Assembly (NCBI RefSeq): GCF_021228795.1
Contig: NZ_CP089309.1
Location: 4,709,501-4,773,500 of the forward strand
Reading direction: 5' to 3'
DNA length: 64,000 nt
From: Thiocapsa bogorovii
Lineage (GTDB): Bacteria; Pseudomonadota; Gammaproteobacteria; Chromatiales; Chromatiaceae
The translations under genes and the position numbers were made by a program. The notes beneath the pieces were generated by a model. The model saw nothing but the letters and a program-made list of their open reading frames with translations, searched no databases and was not told the DNA's origin. Positions 51,388-60,192 of this stretch are shown here, in pieces (position 1 is the first letter of the stretch; each line of letters starts with the position of its first letter).

Positions 51388-53275
51388 AACCCAGCTCCTG
51401 AAGAAACCCATCCAACCGCCCCTTCGCCGTATTCCGCTCACGCTCGATATCCCGCAGCGTCACCCGGTACTTCGCCCACCAGCCTTCGACCGCCGACACC
51501 ACAGCCTGTCGGTGGGCGGCGACCCGTCGGTCCAGCTCCCGGCGCAGGTCGGCCTTGAGGATGCCGAGCACCAGCGCGCGGGCCTGCTCGGCGGTCAGCC
51601 CGGCCTGGGCGTCCTCCAGATGGTCGGTGAAGCCCTTTTGCAGGGTCTTGAGCCTGGTCTTGGCCGCGGACAGCTTGCGCTTCAGCTCCTTGAGATCGCT
51701 CGCGGACAGGGCCTCCTCGTCGCCGCCTTCGTTCTCTTCCTCGCCGTCTCCTTTGGTCGTGGCGGCCTTGATTGTGGCGTCCAGCTCGGCGACCTGGCCC
51801 TCGGCTTCGGCGATCCGGTCGAGGAACTGGGGCAGCAGGGCCTTGACCAGTTTGTGGTCCAGCGGGTCGGCGCCTTTGGCACCGGGCCCGCCTTCCTCCA
51901 GCGCGGTGACGATGGTGGTGGCCCAGCCCTCGACCACGCCCTCGAAGCCGCGGGCCAGCAGGGTCTTGAGGTCGTAGACCACCTCGTTCCACCAGGTCGC
52001 GACCGCACCGGCGATCTGGAAACGGTCGAGCAGGCCGACGGGCAACAGGGCCTGCTCGAAGGAGGTCGCCAGCTCGGCGCGCAGGGTCATCAGGGCCTGG
52101 GTGCCGGCCTCGGGATCGGCAAGCCGGGCGATGCGCTGCTCCTGGCCGATCCACCAGGCGTTGAGCAGGTCGTCCTGGATGAGGCCCTTGCGGATCTCGC
52201 GCTCGGCCCCGCCGCGGAACAGCACGCCGTGGGGCATCACGGTGCAGACCATGCCGCCCCCTTGTCCACCGGTCCGCAGCACCGAGACCATGTGCTGCAC
52301 GAACATCAGGTCGGCCTTTTTGCCGGACTCGGGGCAGAATCCATAGGGGAAGCGCTCGGGATAGGGGATGCCGTCGGCGGCGTAGTTCTGCGAGAAGGGC
52401 GGATTGGTGATGACCCGGTCGAAGCGCATCAGCTCGCCGCCTTCGACGTGCAGGGGTTCGGCCAAGGTGTCGCCGTTGCGCAGATCCGCGTCGGCGATCC
52501 CGTGCAGGATCATGTTCATCTTGCTGATGGACCAGACCCCGCCGTTGTCCTCCTGCCCGTAGAGGCCGAGGTTGCGCGGGTTGCCGCCGTGCTCGCGCAC
52601 ATGCTCGGCGGAGAGGATCAACATGCCGCCCGAGCCGGAACAGGGGTCGTAGACGCGCATGCCCTCCTCGGGGTCTGCCAGGCGGACCATCATGCGCACC
52701 ACGGCGCGCGGGGTGTAGAACTCACCGCCCTTCTTGCCGGCGGAGTCGGCGAACTCGCCGACCAGGTATTCGTAGGCGGCGCCGAGCAGGTCGGGGAACT
52801 CGAAGTCCTCGTTGCGCAGCCGGTAGCGGTTGAAGTGGGCGATCAACTCGCGCAGCTTCTTGTCCGGCAGCTTGGACTTGCCGACGTTACGGGTGAAGTC
52901 GATGTGGTGGAGCACGCCTTCCAGGCCGGTGTTCTCCTCCTCCCGCGCGCCCAGGGCCTTGTTCAACCCGTCGCCGACGTTGTGGTGCAGCGTGTCGCGC
53001 AGGTGCTCCCAGCGGGCGCGCTCGGGGACGAAGAAGGTGTCCTGGTAGTAGCCCTTGGCGTTGGCCCGCTGCTCGGCCTCCGCCTGTGTGCGGCCCCTGG
53101 CGCGCTGCTCGGCGACGATCTCCTGACGGCGGGCTTCGAACACATCCGAGCAGCGCTTGAGGAACAGCATCCCGAAGATGTATTCCTTGAACTCGGAGGC
53201 ATCCATCTTGCCCCGCAGCACGTCGGCCGCACCGAACAGGTGGCGCTCGAGTTGGGCCAGGGTGAGTTTGCGCAT
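51377..53275 (-). CDS. hsdM: Type I DNA N6-adenine methylase subunit HsdM, probably internally deleted
   Basis: 632 residues. The helical N-terminal domain ([20 protein letters not shown]) and the methyltransferase core with SAM motif [10 protein letters not shown] (near 211) and catalytic NPPF (near 291) are present. After [12 protein letters not shown] the usual LPPNLFYGTGIP-like segment is absent and the sequence jumps to [20 protein letters not shown], which looks like a far C-terminal part. An in-frame deletion of perhaps 150-200 residues is inferred. It is first in the operon. Confidence 0.8.
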   Translation of the reverse strand: MRKLTLAQLERHLFGAADVLRGKMDASEFKEYIFGMLFLKRCSDVFEARRQEIVAEQRARGRTQAEAEQRANAKGYYQDTFFVPERARWEHLRDTLHHNVGDGLNKALGAREEENTGLEGVLHHIDFTRNVGKSKLPDKKLRELIAHFNRYRLRNEDFEFPDLLGAAYEYLVGEFADSAGKKGGEFYTPRAVVRMMVRLADPEEGMRVYDPCSGSGGMLILSAEHVREHGGNPRNLGLYGQEDNGGVWSISKMNMILHGIADADLRNGDTLAEPLHVEGGELMRFDRVITNPPFSQNYAADGIPYPERFPYGFCPESGKKADLMFVQHMVSVLRTGGQGGGMVCTVMPHGVLFRGGAEREIRKGLIQDDLLNAWWIGQEQRIARLADPEAGTQALMTLRAELATSFEQALLPVGLLDRFQIAGAVATWWNEVVYDLKTLLARGFEGVVEGWATTIVTALEEGGPGAKGADPLDHKLVKALLPQFLDRIAEAEGQVAELDATIKAATTKGDGEEENEGGDEEALSASDLKELKRKLSAAKTRLKTLQKGFTDHLEDAQAGLTAEQARALVLGILKADLRRELDRRVAAHRQAVVSAVEGWWAKYRVTLRDIERERNTAKGRLDGFLQELGYVS

Positions 53276-53473
53276 CGTGTCTCGATTCCTAATCCTTGCG
53301 CGTTTCCGTTTTCATCGGCGGCGCGGCGAACGGGCTCGACGCGTTGGCGACGCGTCCGGCCAGGGCGCCCGAGCCCGCAGTCGAAAGACGACCGTGTCCG
53401 CGTCCGGCAGACACCGGGTCGCGCATGCGGGGTTCGGACGGGTATGAGCGAGTCGCCGTCGCTCGGTGGCGAC

Positions 53474-54226
53474 TTATTCCAGAACGACCCGTGCATTGAG
53501 CGGTTGAAGCGGCCGATCATTCGAGTGGCCCATTGCCCGTGCAAACTTCACGAGCTGCCCGTGAGAGGCGCTCACCGGATGTTTCATGACCAGCCAGGTC
53601 ACGCCCTCGCTGCAGGGCGGCGTGGTGAGGGAGCCGTCGAAGCGGTAGTAAGCACGATCGGCGGGCAGCAGCGCCTCGGCGGAGGCCTCCCGCGCGAGGT
53701 GCGCCGTATGGCCCTGCGCCTGCGGCATGGCTGCCCAAGGCGTGGCGAGTGCCAGGTTCTCGGGGCCTTCTTCGAACATGACCGCGATGACCGCCAGATG
53801 GCCCTCGGCGTCCGCGTGCACCAGATGTGCCTCCATCGGGAACTCGTGGCCGTCGATGTGGTTTTCGCTGGGGGTGTGAAAGTGGAACTGCTTCAGGGTG
53901 AACTCGCGCCCGTCCAGCGTGATGGTGCTGCCGTCGTCATAGTCCACCAGGATGGTGTGTCCGTTGTGGATCTCGTCATGCCCGCCCGGCTTGTAGTGGA
54001 AGCCGATGCGCGGCAGATCGATGTCGACGCGGTTGGTGATGTCGATCGGCGTTTGGGCATGGCCTGACTGGCAGGCGACGAAATGCGGGTCGATCTCGCC
54101 CCAATGCTCCGGACCGTGGGGGCCTGAGTAGTCCCAGTGTGCGCTCTCGCCCGCGGAGGCGGACCCGGCTCCGATGACTCCGGAGCCGAGGAGGAAGGTC
54201 AAGGTCGCGATCGTTGTCCGCTTCAT
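53474..54226 (-). CDS. Secreted alpha-carbonic anhydrase
   Basis: 250 residues with a signal peptide ending GSASAGE. Alpha-class features are complete: QTPIDI near residue 60, zinc histidines in FHFHTPSEN and EAHLVH, and the LTTPPCSEGVTWLV substrate-pocket segment. It hydrates CO2 in the periplasm. The gene is divergent from hcp, and no operon partner is visible downstream; 53276-53473 contains no gene I can recognise. Confidence 0.92.
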   Translation of the reverse strand: MKRTTIATLTFLLGSGVIGAGSASAGESAHWDYSGPHGPEHWGEIDPHFVACQSGHAQTPIDITNRVDIDLPRIGFHYKPGGHDEIHNGHTILVDYDDGSTITLDGREFTLKQFHFHTPSENHIDGHEFPMEAHLVHADAEGHLAVIAVMFEEGPENLALATPWAAMPQAQGHTAHLAREASAEALLPADRAYYRFDGSLTTPPCSEGVTWLVMKHPVSASHGQLVKFARAMGHSNDRPLQPLNARVVLE

Positions 54227-54404
54227 CGTGTATCTCGTTATGAAAGGGTGAATCGGGCGCCGGCCCGGTCGCTGATGGCCGGCGTGGATGGCGTCGGTGT
54301 CGGTCGACTCGACAGCGCCCTAAAGCATAACGGCGTTGCTGCCCGGAAAGCGATGCTCGGGTGCGGCTTGTAGCCGCGCTTGGCCGACCTCGTGGCGACG
54401 CGCC

Positions 54405-54418
54405 TTGATCCAAGTCAA
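54405..54418. promoter_or_regulatory. FNR/DNR-type box upstream of hcp
   Basis: TTGATCCAAGTCAA fits the CRP/FNR-superfamily consensus TTGAT-N4-ATCAA at all but one position. It lies 118 bases before the hcp start in the divergent region with the carbonic anhydrase gene. Low-oxygen or NO control of hcp is known in other bacteria. Confidence 0.65.
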
Positions 54419-54535
54419 GGAGACGCCGGTAAGCCCTCGCCAGACTACCGGTCCCCTTGATCGGCACCGCGGATCGACAGCGGTTCGAGAAGCGCGACAA
54501 GGGCTCATTGATCCCGATCCGATTCAGAGGCACCC

Positions 54536-55828
54536 ATGCACTGCAACCAATGCGAACAGACCTTCCGTAAGACCGGCTGCGTCACCTCCCCGGGGATGTG
54601 CGGCAAGGACGCCGATGTCCAGTCCCTGCAAGAGATGTTGCTCTACGGTCTGAAGGGGATGGCCGCGTATGCCCACCACGCGCGGCGCTTGGGCAAGTCC
54701 GACGAGACCGTGTCCGCCTTCATCGAGGAGGCGCTGTTTGCGACCATGACGAACGTCAATTTCGACGTGAAGAGCCTGCTCGAATACTGTCTCGAATGCG
54801 GGCGGATGAATCTGCGGGTCATGCAGATGCTCGACGAGGGCCATGTCGAGGCCTTCGGCAAGCCGACTCCGACCAAGGTGCAGGAGGGGACGCAAGCGGG
54901 CCGCGGGATCCTCGTCACGGGCCACGATCTGGCTGACCTGCGGGACCTGCTCGAGCAGCTCGAAGGCACCGACATCAAGGTCTACACGCACGGCGAGATG
55001 CTGCCCGCCCACATGTACCCCTTCTTTCAAAACCACCCGAATCTGGCCGGCCATTACGGCAGCGCCTGGCAGAACCAAAAGCGCGAGTTCGCGGCCTTCC
55101 CCGGCCCTGTGGTGGCGACGACCAACTGCGTCTTGATTCCGCCGCAGAGCTACAAGGGCCGACTGTTCACGACCCGCGGCACGGCTGTGCCCGGCGGTCA
55201 GTGCATCCGCGACGGTGATTACAGCGCAGTTCTCGCCGAGGCGCTGCGGTGCGCGCCCTGCGAGGAGCAGATCACGGGCGAGTCGACCGTCGGATTTCAC
55301 CGCAGCGTACTGCTCGATCACGCACAGACGATCGTCGATGCCGTGAAGGCAGGCCAGATCAGCCGCTTTTTCGTGATCGGTGGATGCGACGGGGCGGATC
55401 CGGGCCGCAACTATTTCAGCGACTTTGCGCAGGGCACGCCGGATGACTCATTCATCCTGACCCTGGGCTGCGGCAAGTACCGAATCCGAGATCACGCGTA
55501 CGGCGAGCATCTGGGCTTCCCGCGCTTGATGGACATGGGGCAATGCAACGATGCCTACGGCGCCATCGCAGTGGCGTCCGCCCTGGCCGAGGCCTTCGAG
55601 TGCAGCGTGAACGAGCTGCCGCTGACACTGGTGATCAGTTGGTTCGAGCAGAAGGCGGTCGCCGTCCTGCTGACCCTACTCAGCCTCGGGGTCAAGGGCA
55701 TCACCCTGGGTCCGAACGCGCCGGCCTTCGTCTCGCCGAACGTCTTTGCGATCCTGCAGGAGCGGTTTGACCTGCGCTTGAGCGGGAATGATGCCGAAGG
55801 GGATCTCCGCCTCGCGATGAGTGCTTGA
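54536..55828 (+). CDS. hcp: Hybrid cluster protein (hydroxylamine/NO reductase), class III-like
   Basis: 430 residues, about 120 shorter than usual. The N-terminal iron-sulfur ligands are C3, C6, C15 and C22 (C-x2-C-x8-C-x6-C). These are followed by only one three-helix bundle (VQSLQEMLLYGLKGMAAYAH), so the other is missing, as in class III Hcp. Hybrid-cluster ligands are all visible: TGHDL, THGEMLPA, TTNC, GGCDGAD, LGCGKYR, GQCNDAY and WFEQKA. It would reduce hydroxylamine or NO in the cytoplasm. No hcr reductase gene is adjacent. Confidence 0.9.
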   Translation: MHCNQCEQTFRKTGCVTSPGMCGKDADVQSLQEMLLYGLKGMAAYAHHARRLGKSDETVSAFIEEALFATMTNVNFDVKSLLEYCLECGRMNLRVMQMLDEGHVEAFGKPTPTKVQEGTQAGRGILVTGHDLADLRDLLEQLEGTDIKVYTHGEMLPAHMYPFFQNHPNLAGHYGSAWQNQKREFAAFPGPVVATTNCVLIPPQSYKGRLFTTRGTAVPGGQCIRDGDYSAVLAEALRCAPCEEQITGESTVGFHRSVLLDHAQTIVDAVKAGQISRFFVIGGCDGADPGRNYFSDFAQGTPDDSFILTLGCGKYRIRDHAYGEHLGFPRLMDMGQCNDAYGAIAVASALAEAFECSVNELPLTLVISWFEQKAVAVLLTLLSLGVKGITLGPNAPAFVSPNVFAILQERFDLRLSGNDAEGDLRLAMSA

Positions 55829-55963
55829 CCCCTGTTCGGCGCCGCTGCTCGCTCGGCCGGGTGGCGGAGGTCGCGCGTTCCCCACATCGGGTCGGTCAAC
55901 GTCCGCCGATGGTTTATCCTGTCTTGACTGAGGTGCTCGCATTGGTCAAGGGAGGCCAGGAAC

Positions 55964-58363
55964 ATGGATCTCGGGCGGCGATCTCGACGCTTCTTCAAGG
56001 TCCCTTCATTGAATACGCTGCGGTTGCGTCCTTACGGCGACAGCCTCATCACGCCTGCCGTTGCCGTTTGGCTCGGCTTCGCCTGGGTCGTCATCCTGTT
56101 GATGGCCAGCATCGAAGGTATCGTCTGGGGTTTCGTCGGGGCCTCGATCGTACCGCAGGCCGCGGCCTGGCTTCGACCGGTCGCCGGTCTCTTCATGTTC
56201 GTGCTCATGTTCGCGATCATCTGGATCGTCGATGCCTCCCTGATCATGTCCGAGCGTCCGAGCCGCGCCCGCGGTGCACTCGGGGGCGCTCTTCGGGACG
56301 CCCGGCTCGACGAGCGAGGCGCGGGCGTCCGCTGGTTTTTCGGTCTGCTGGTCCGGGTGCTGATCGTGGCGGTCTCGCTCTATGTGACCGCGCCCTTTCT
56401 GGCCAAGCTGATCCGGGCCGACGATATCGAGAGCTACCACCAGCGCCTGGTCGAGCAGTATTACTCCAGGCGTGATGCGGCCTTCCAGTCGCAGGTCGCC
56501 GCGCGCGCCCAAGAGGTCGAGACCCGATACGGGGGGCTGACCGCGCCTTTGGAGGAAGAGGTCGAGCGTCTGAACCGGTCGCTCGACGCCGAGCGGCAAC
56601 GTCGTGATCGAATCGCGGCCGAGTACACCCCCGAGATCACGGTGCTGCGCACCGAGCTGGCCGCCGCACAGGAGCGCCTCGGCGACGAGATCCACGGACG
56701 TGGCGACCGTCCGGAGGGCTATGGACCGGAAGCGCGCAAATGGGATGCTCGGGTGCAGACCCTGGTCGCCGAGTTGGCCGACAAACAGGCCGAGATCGAT
56801 CGGCGCATCGCCGAGGTCGCGCAGACGATCGCGGACCAGGAAGAGCGCCTGCGTGCGCGAACGGATGAGCTCCAACGTCTGCGCCTGGAACAGCAGGAGC
56901 GCATGGACCGCATCCGGGCCGAAGTGGCCGCCGCCCAGCCCGAGGAACTGCCGCCGCGGTTGACCTTCGCGGCGCGCTCCAAGGCCTTGCAGGCACTGCG
57001 CGAGAGCCCGGACGAGGCGGGCGTGCCCCATTTCGAGACGGTCGACGGCTTTGCGCAGGCGGCGCTGGCGATCCTCTTCTTCTCGTTGATCGCGCTGAAG
57101 TTGTTCGAGCCGGCCGCGGTGCGGGCCTATTTCAGCGAATCCCTGCAGTTCCAATACCGTAAATACCTCGACGGTGCGCTGTCCGGGATCCCCGGCTTTG
57201 CCTGTCCGGAGGATCCCGCGCAACGTCTGAGTCCGGTCGAGTTCGCGCGCCAGTGGTGGCGCTACGAGCGCGATCCGGAGGGTCATTTCGCCGAACAGGA
57301 GGCGCGGTTGGCGGCCGCCGAGCCGATGCGCATGCGCTTGGCCGAGGAGTCGTTCGCCGAGACACTCGTCGAGCGTCGTCGCGAGAATCTCGATCAGGAG
57401 CTGGATCTGGCGCGCCGCCGCCGCGAGATCGAGGTGGCGGCCTACGAGAACGAGCAGCGTTTGCGTGCCGGCGAGCTGCGTGCCCAGTTGGCCGACGAGA
57501 CACGCGCCAAGCATCATCATCGGCGTGCCGAGCTCGAGCATGAGCTGCAGCAGGCGCGCGAGTCCTGGGCGCTGCAGAAGGCCCACGACGAGGAGGACAT
57601 GCGCGAGCGCATGGCCGCCTTCGAGCGCTCCATCGAGCTGGCCCGCGAGGACCGACGTTTGCGCGAGAAGGAGATGGAGATCCGCCGCGCTCAACGCGAG
57701 GAGGAGCTGCGTCAGGCCGATGTGCAGCGCCTGCACCGTCATCGGGTCGAGACCGCGGAGCTCGAAGCCCGGCGCCGCCGCGAGGACCGTCTCGAGCGGA
57801 TTGCCGGGATGCGCGACGAGCTGAGCCGTCTGCGCGAGCTGGAGACGCGCGACACGAACGAGGCCGCGACCCTGCGCGAGGCCGGCTATCGGCTGAAGGA
57901 CGCCATCGAGTCATTGAACGGGAAGATCGGATCGGCCGAGAGCGGGTCGGCATCGGCCCGCGCGCGGATGGCCGAGCTGCAGCGGATCGCGGATCGCCCG
58001 AACGGGGGCAGCGGAGAGAGCGCCGGATCCTCCGGCGGCGGCTTCTGGTCGCGCAGGGGACGGCCCGATGACGGAATGAGTGCTCGCGAAGCGAGGCGGG
58101 AGATGAAATCGCTCGAGAAGTGGCTGCGCGATGAGGGCGAGCGCCTTGCCGGCTTGCGCGACGAGCGACGGGCCTTGGAGTTGCGTCGGATTACCCACGA
58201 GGATCAACTTCGCGCCATCGAGGATCGACTCTCCGGGATCCGATCGCGCATCCTCTTCCACGAAGATGCGATCGGCACCCTGTTGACTCGCGAGGTGTCG
58301 GGTCCGGACGATGCCTTACCGAGCGACCGGCCGTACGACCAGCCGAGCCAACTGCCCGCCTGA
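55964..58363 (+). CDS. DUF4407-like membrane protein with long coiled coils
   Basis: 799 residues. Four membrane segments occur before residue 150 (AVWLGFAWVVILLMASIEG, the LFMFVLMFAIIWIVDASLIM region, and FFGLLVRVLIVAVSLYVTAP) and one near 370 (FAQAALAILFFSLIALKLFE). Between and after them lie long charged coiled coils (residues about 190-330 and 450-720). The layout fits DUF4407 proteins of unknown function. GGAGG at 55951-55955 supports ATG 55964. The C-terminal region contains a Gly/Ser-rich linker then another helical hairpin. Possible role: envelope scaffold or sensor. Confidence 0.7.
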   Translation: MDLGRRSRRFFKVPSLNTLRLRPYGDSLITPAVAVWLGFAWVVILLMASIEGIVWGFVGASIVPQAAAWLRPVAGLFMFVLMFAIIWIVDASLIMSERPSRARGALGGALRDARLDERGAGVRWFFGLLVRVLIVAVSLYVTAPFLAKLIRADDIESYHQRLVEQYYSRRDAAFQSQVAARAQEVETRYGGLTAPLEEEVERLNRSLDAERQRRDRIAAEYTPEITVLRTELAAAQERLGDEIHGRGDRPEGYGPEARKWDARVQTLVAELADKQAEIDRRIAEVAQTIADQEERLRARTDELQRLRLEQQERMDRIRAEVAAAQPEELPPRLTFAARSKALQALRESPDEAGVPHFETVDGFAQAALAILFFSLIALKLFEPAAVRAYFSESLQFQYRKYLDGALSGIPGFACPEDPAQRLSPVEFARQWWRYERDPEGHFAEQEARLAAAEPMRMRLAEESFAETLVERRRENLDQELDLARRRREIEVAAYENEQRLRAGELRAQLADETRAKHHHRRAELEHELQQARESWALQKAHDEEDMRERMAAFERSIELAREDRRLREKEMEIRRAQREEELRQADVQRLHRHRVETAELEARRRREDRLERIAGMRDELSRLRELETRDTNEAATLREAGYRLKDAIESLNGKIGSAESGSASARARMAELQRIADRPNGGSGESAGSSGGGFWSRRGRPDDGMSAREARREMKSLEKWLRDEGERLAGLRDERRALELRRITHEDQLRAIEDRLSGIRSRILFHEDAIGTLLTREVSGPDDALPSDRPYDQPSQLPA

Positions 58364-58532
58364 GAATGAACCCTGCGGTCCTGCGGGTCGAGGCTGGCCT
58401 GCCCGGTGCTGCGTGGGCGATGCATCGGTCGCTTCACGCGTGCCTAAACCCGATGCCTGCGCTCTGTCGGAACGCGGAATCTCGGGTTACGCTGCGCTGA
58501 CCCGACCGACGAGGCCTCCCGGTTCGACATCC

Positions 58533-60182
58533 ATGACGACGCTCGACAGCTACGATCAAATCCCCTACGAGAGCTTTGCGATCCCGGAGACCCATCCGGA
58601 CTATCTGGCGACGCTCGGTCGGTTGCTCGGTCTGACCACGGCGGATCCGGAGCACTGCCGGGCGTTGGAGCTGGGTGCGGCGAGCGGCGGGAATCTGATC
58701 CCGATGGCCTTTCATCTGCCTTGGAGCGAATTCGTCGGGGTCGAGCTCTCCGCCGAGCAGGCCCGGCGCGGCCAGGCCATGATCGCCGAGCTAGGACTGA
58801 CCAATCTGCGTCTGCTCCATCAGGACATCCTCGATGTCGACGCCACGCAAGCCCCGTTCGACTTTATCCTGGTCCACGGCGTCTATTCCTGGGTCCCGGA
58901 GGCGGTGAAGGAGCACATCCTGCACCTTTGCGGTCGGCTCCTGAGCGCGCGCGGGATCGCCTATGTCAGCTACAACGTGCTGCCCGGTTGGCGTCAGCGG
59001 GGCATGTTGCGCGATATGCTGCTGTTCCACTGTCGCGGCGCAAGCTCCCCCGGCGAGCGTTTGAGCCGCGCGCGCGATCTGCTCGATCGGCTTGCACGAG
59101 GGGTCTCGACCACGCACCCGGACGGGCAGGCGCGACCCGAGGCCGAGACGCTGCGGCGCGAGGTCGAATATCTGCGCACCGCCCGCGCGAGCTATCTCTA
59201 TCATGAGTACCTGGAGGAGACGAACAGTCCGGAGCTGTTCAGCGACGTCATGGCGCGGGCGCACCGACACGGGCTCGCCTTCCTCGCCGAGTCCAAGCTG
59301 CACACCATGTTTGCCTCCACGCTCGGGGCGGCGGCCGAGGCCGCGCTCGACGGGCTCGGCGATCAGCTCGTGCAGGAGCAGTACATGGATTTCCTGCGCC
59401 TGCGGGCCTTTCGGCAGACCCTGTTCGTGCGCGCGGACGCGCGGCCCTGTCTGGAGATCGATCTGGAGCGTCTGCACGACTTCTCTCTCCATGCCGACCT
59501 GACGCCCTTGCAGCGGGTCCATCTGAACCGCGTGAAGCGCCAGGAATACGCCACGGCCGACGGAAGTCGCCTGCAGGTGGAGCATCCCTTGACCAAGGCC
59601 GTTTTGGAAGGTCTTGCGGTGGTGTATCCGAATGCGCTGCCCTTGGGGCCACTCCTGGACGCGGCCGCGAAGGAGGTCGCCGGGGCCGGCGGGCGGCGCT
59701 ATGCGGATGAGCGGGATGCCTGTTTGGTCGAGCTTTTCAACCTCTACATCTCGCAGGGGATCGGCCTGACCGGGCGCGCCGCCCGCTGGCCGCACCAGGT
59801 CGGCGCTCGTCCCAGGGCCACGCCCTTGGCCCGTGCTCAGGCCGCGTCCGGAGAGGGGCATGTCGCGAGCGTGCGGCACCGCAGCCTCGGGCTTGACGCC
59901 TTATCCACCCGGCTGCTCATGCTGCTCGACGGCACCCGCGATCTGAACCTCTTGTTGACGGACCTCGCCGCCGAGATTCGGACCGACCCGAAATTGGCCG
60001 CGGCGCTGGGTTCCCCGGACGAGGGCGAGGTCCGGTCGGAGCAGGTCGCACCGGCCAGTCTCGAGCGACTGCTCGGCATCTTCGCGCGCGCGGGTCTGCT
60101 TGTCGCAGAGGTGCAGCCTCGCGATTCCGATCTCGGGGACCTGGGGCGCGACGGGCGGCTGACGGAGGAGGTTCCGCCGTGA
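58533..60182 (+). CDS. SAM-dependent methyltransferase with regulatory domain
   Basis: 549 residues. A class I Rossmann methyltransferase occupies residues 20-200: motif I ALELGAASGGN, acidic loop VGVELS, motif post-I LHQDILDV, and motif IV FDFILVHGVYSWVP. Residues about 220-300 fit the methyltransferase regulatory domain (MethyTransf_Reg), and a winged-helix-like PKMT C-terminal region follows (LTKAVLEGLAVVYPNALPLG). These proteins methylate proteins such as surface antigens in some bacteria; the substrate here is unknown. The gene ends 10 bases before pbpC. Confidence 0.83.
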   Translation: MTTLDSYDQIPYESFAIPETHPDYLATLGRLLGLTTADPEHCRALELGAASGGNLIPMAFHLPWSEFVGVELSAEQARRGQAMIAELGLTNLRLLHQDILDVDATQAPFDFILVHGVYSWVPEAVKEHILHLCGRLLSARGIAYVSYNVLPGWRQRGMLRDMLLFHCRGASSPGERLSRARDLLDRLARGVSTTHPDGQARPEAETLRREVEYLRTARASYLYHEYLEETNSPELFSDVMARAHRHGLAFLAESKLHTMFASTLGAAAEAALDGLGDQLVQEQYMDFLRLRAFRQTLFVRADARPCLEIDLERLHDFSLHADLTPLQRVHLNRVKRQEYATADGSRLQVEHPLTKAVLEGLAVVYPNALPLGPLLDAAAKEVAGAGGRRYADERDACLVELFNLYISQGIGLTGRAARWPHQVGARPRATPLARAQAASGEGHVASVRHRSLGLDALSTRLLMLLDGTRDLNLLLTDLAAEIRTDPKLAAALGSPDEGEVRSEQVAPASLERLLGIFARAGLLVAEVQPRDSDLGDLGRDGRLTEEVPP

Positions 60183-60192
60183 CACGGACCGG

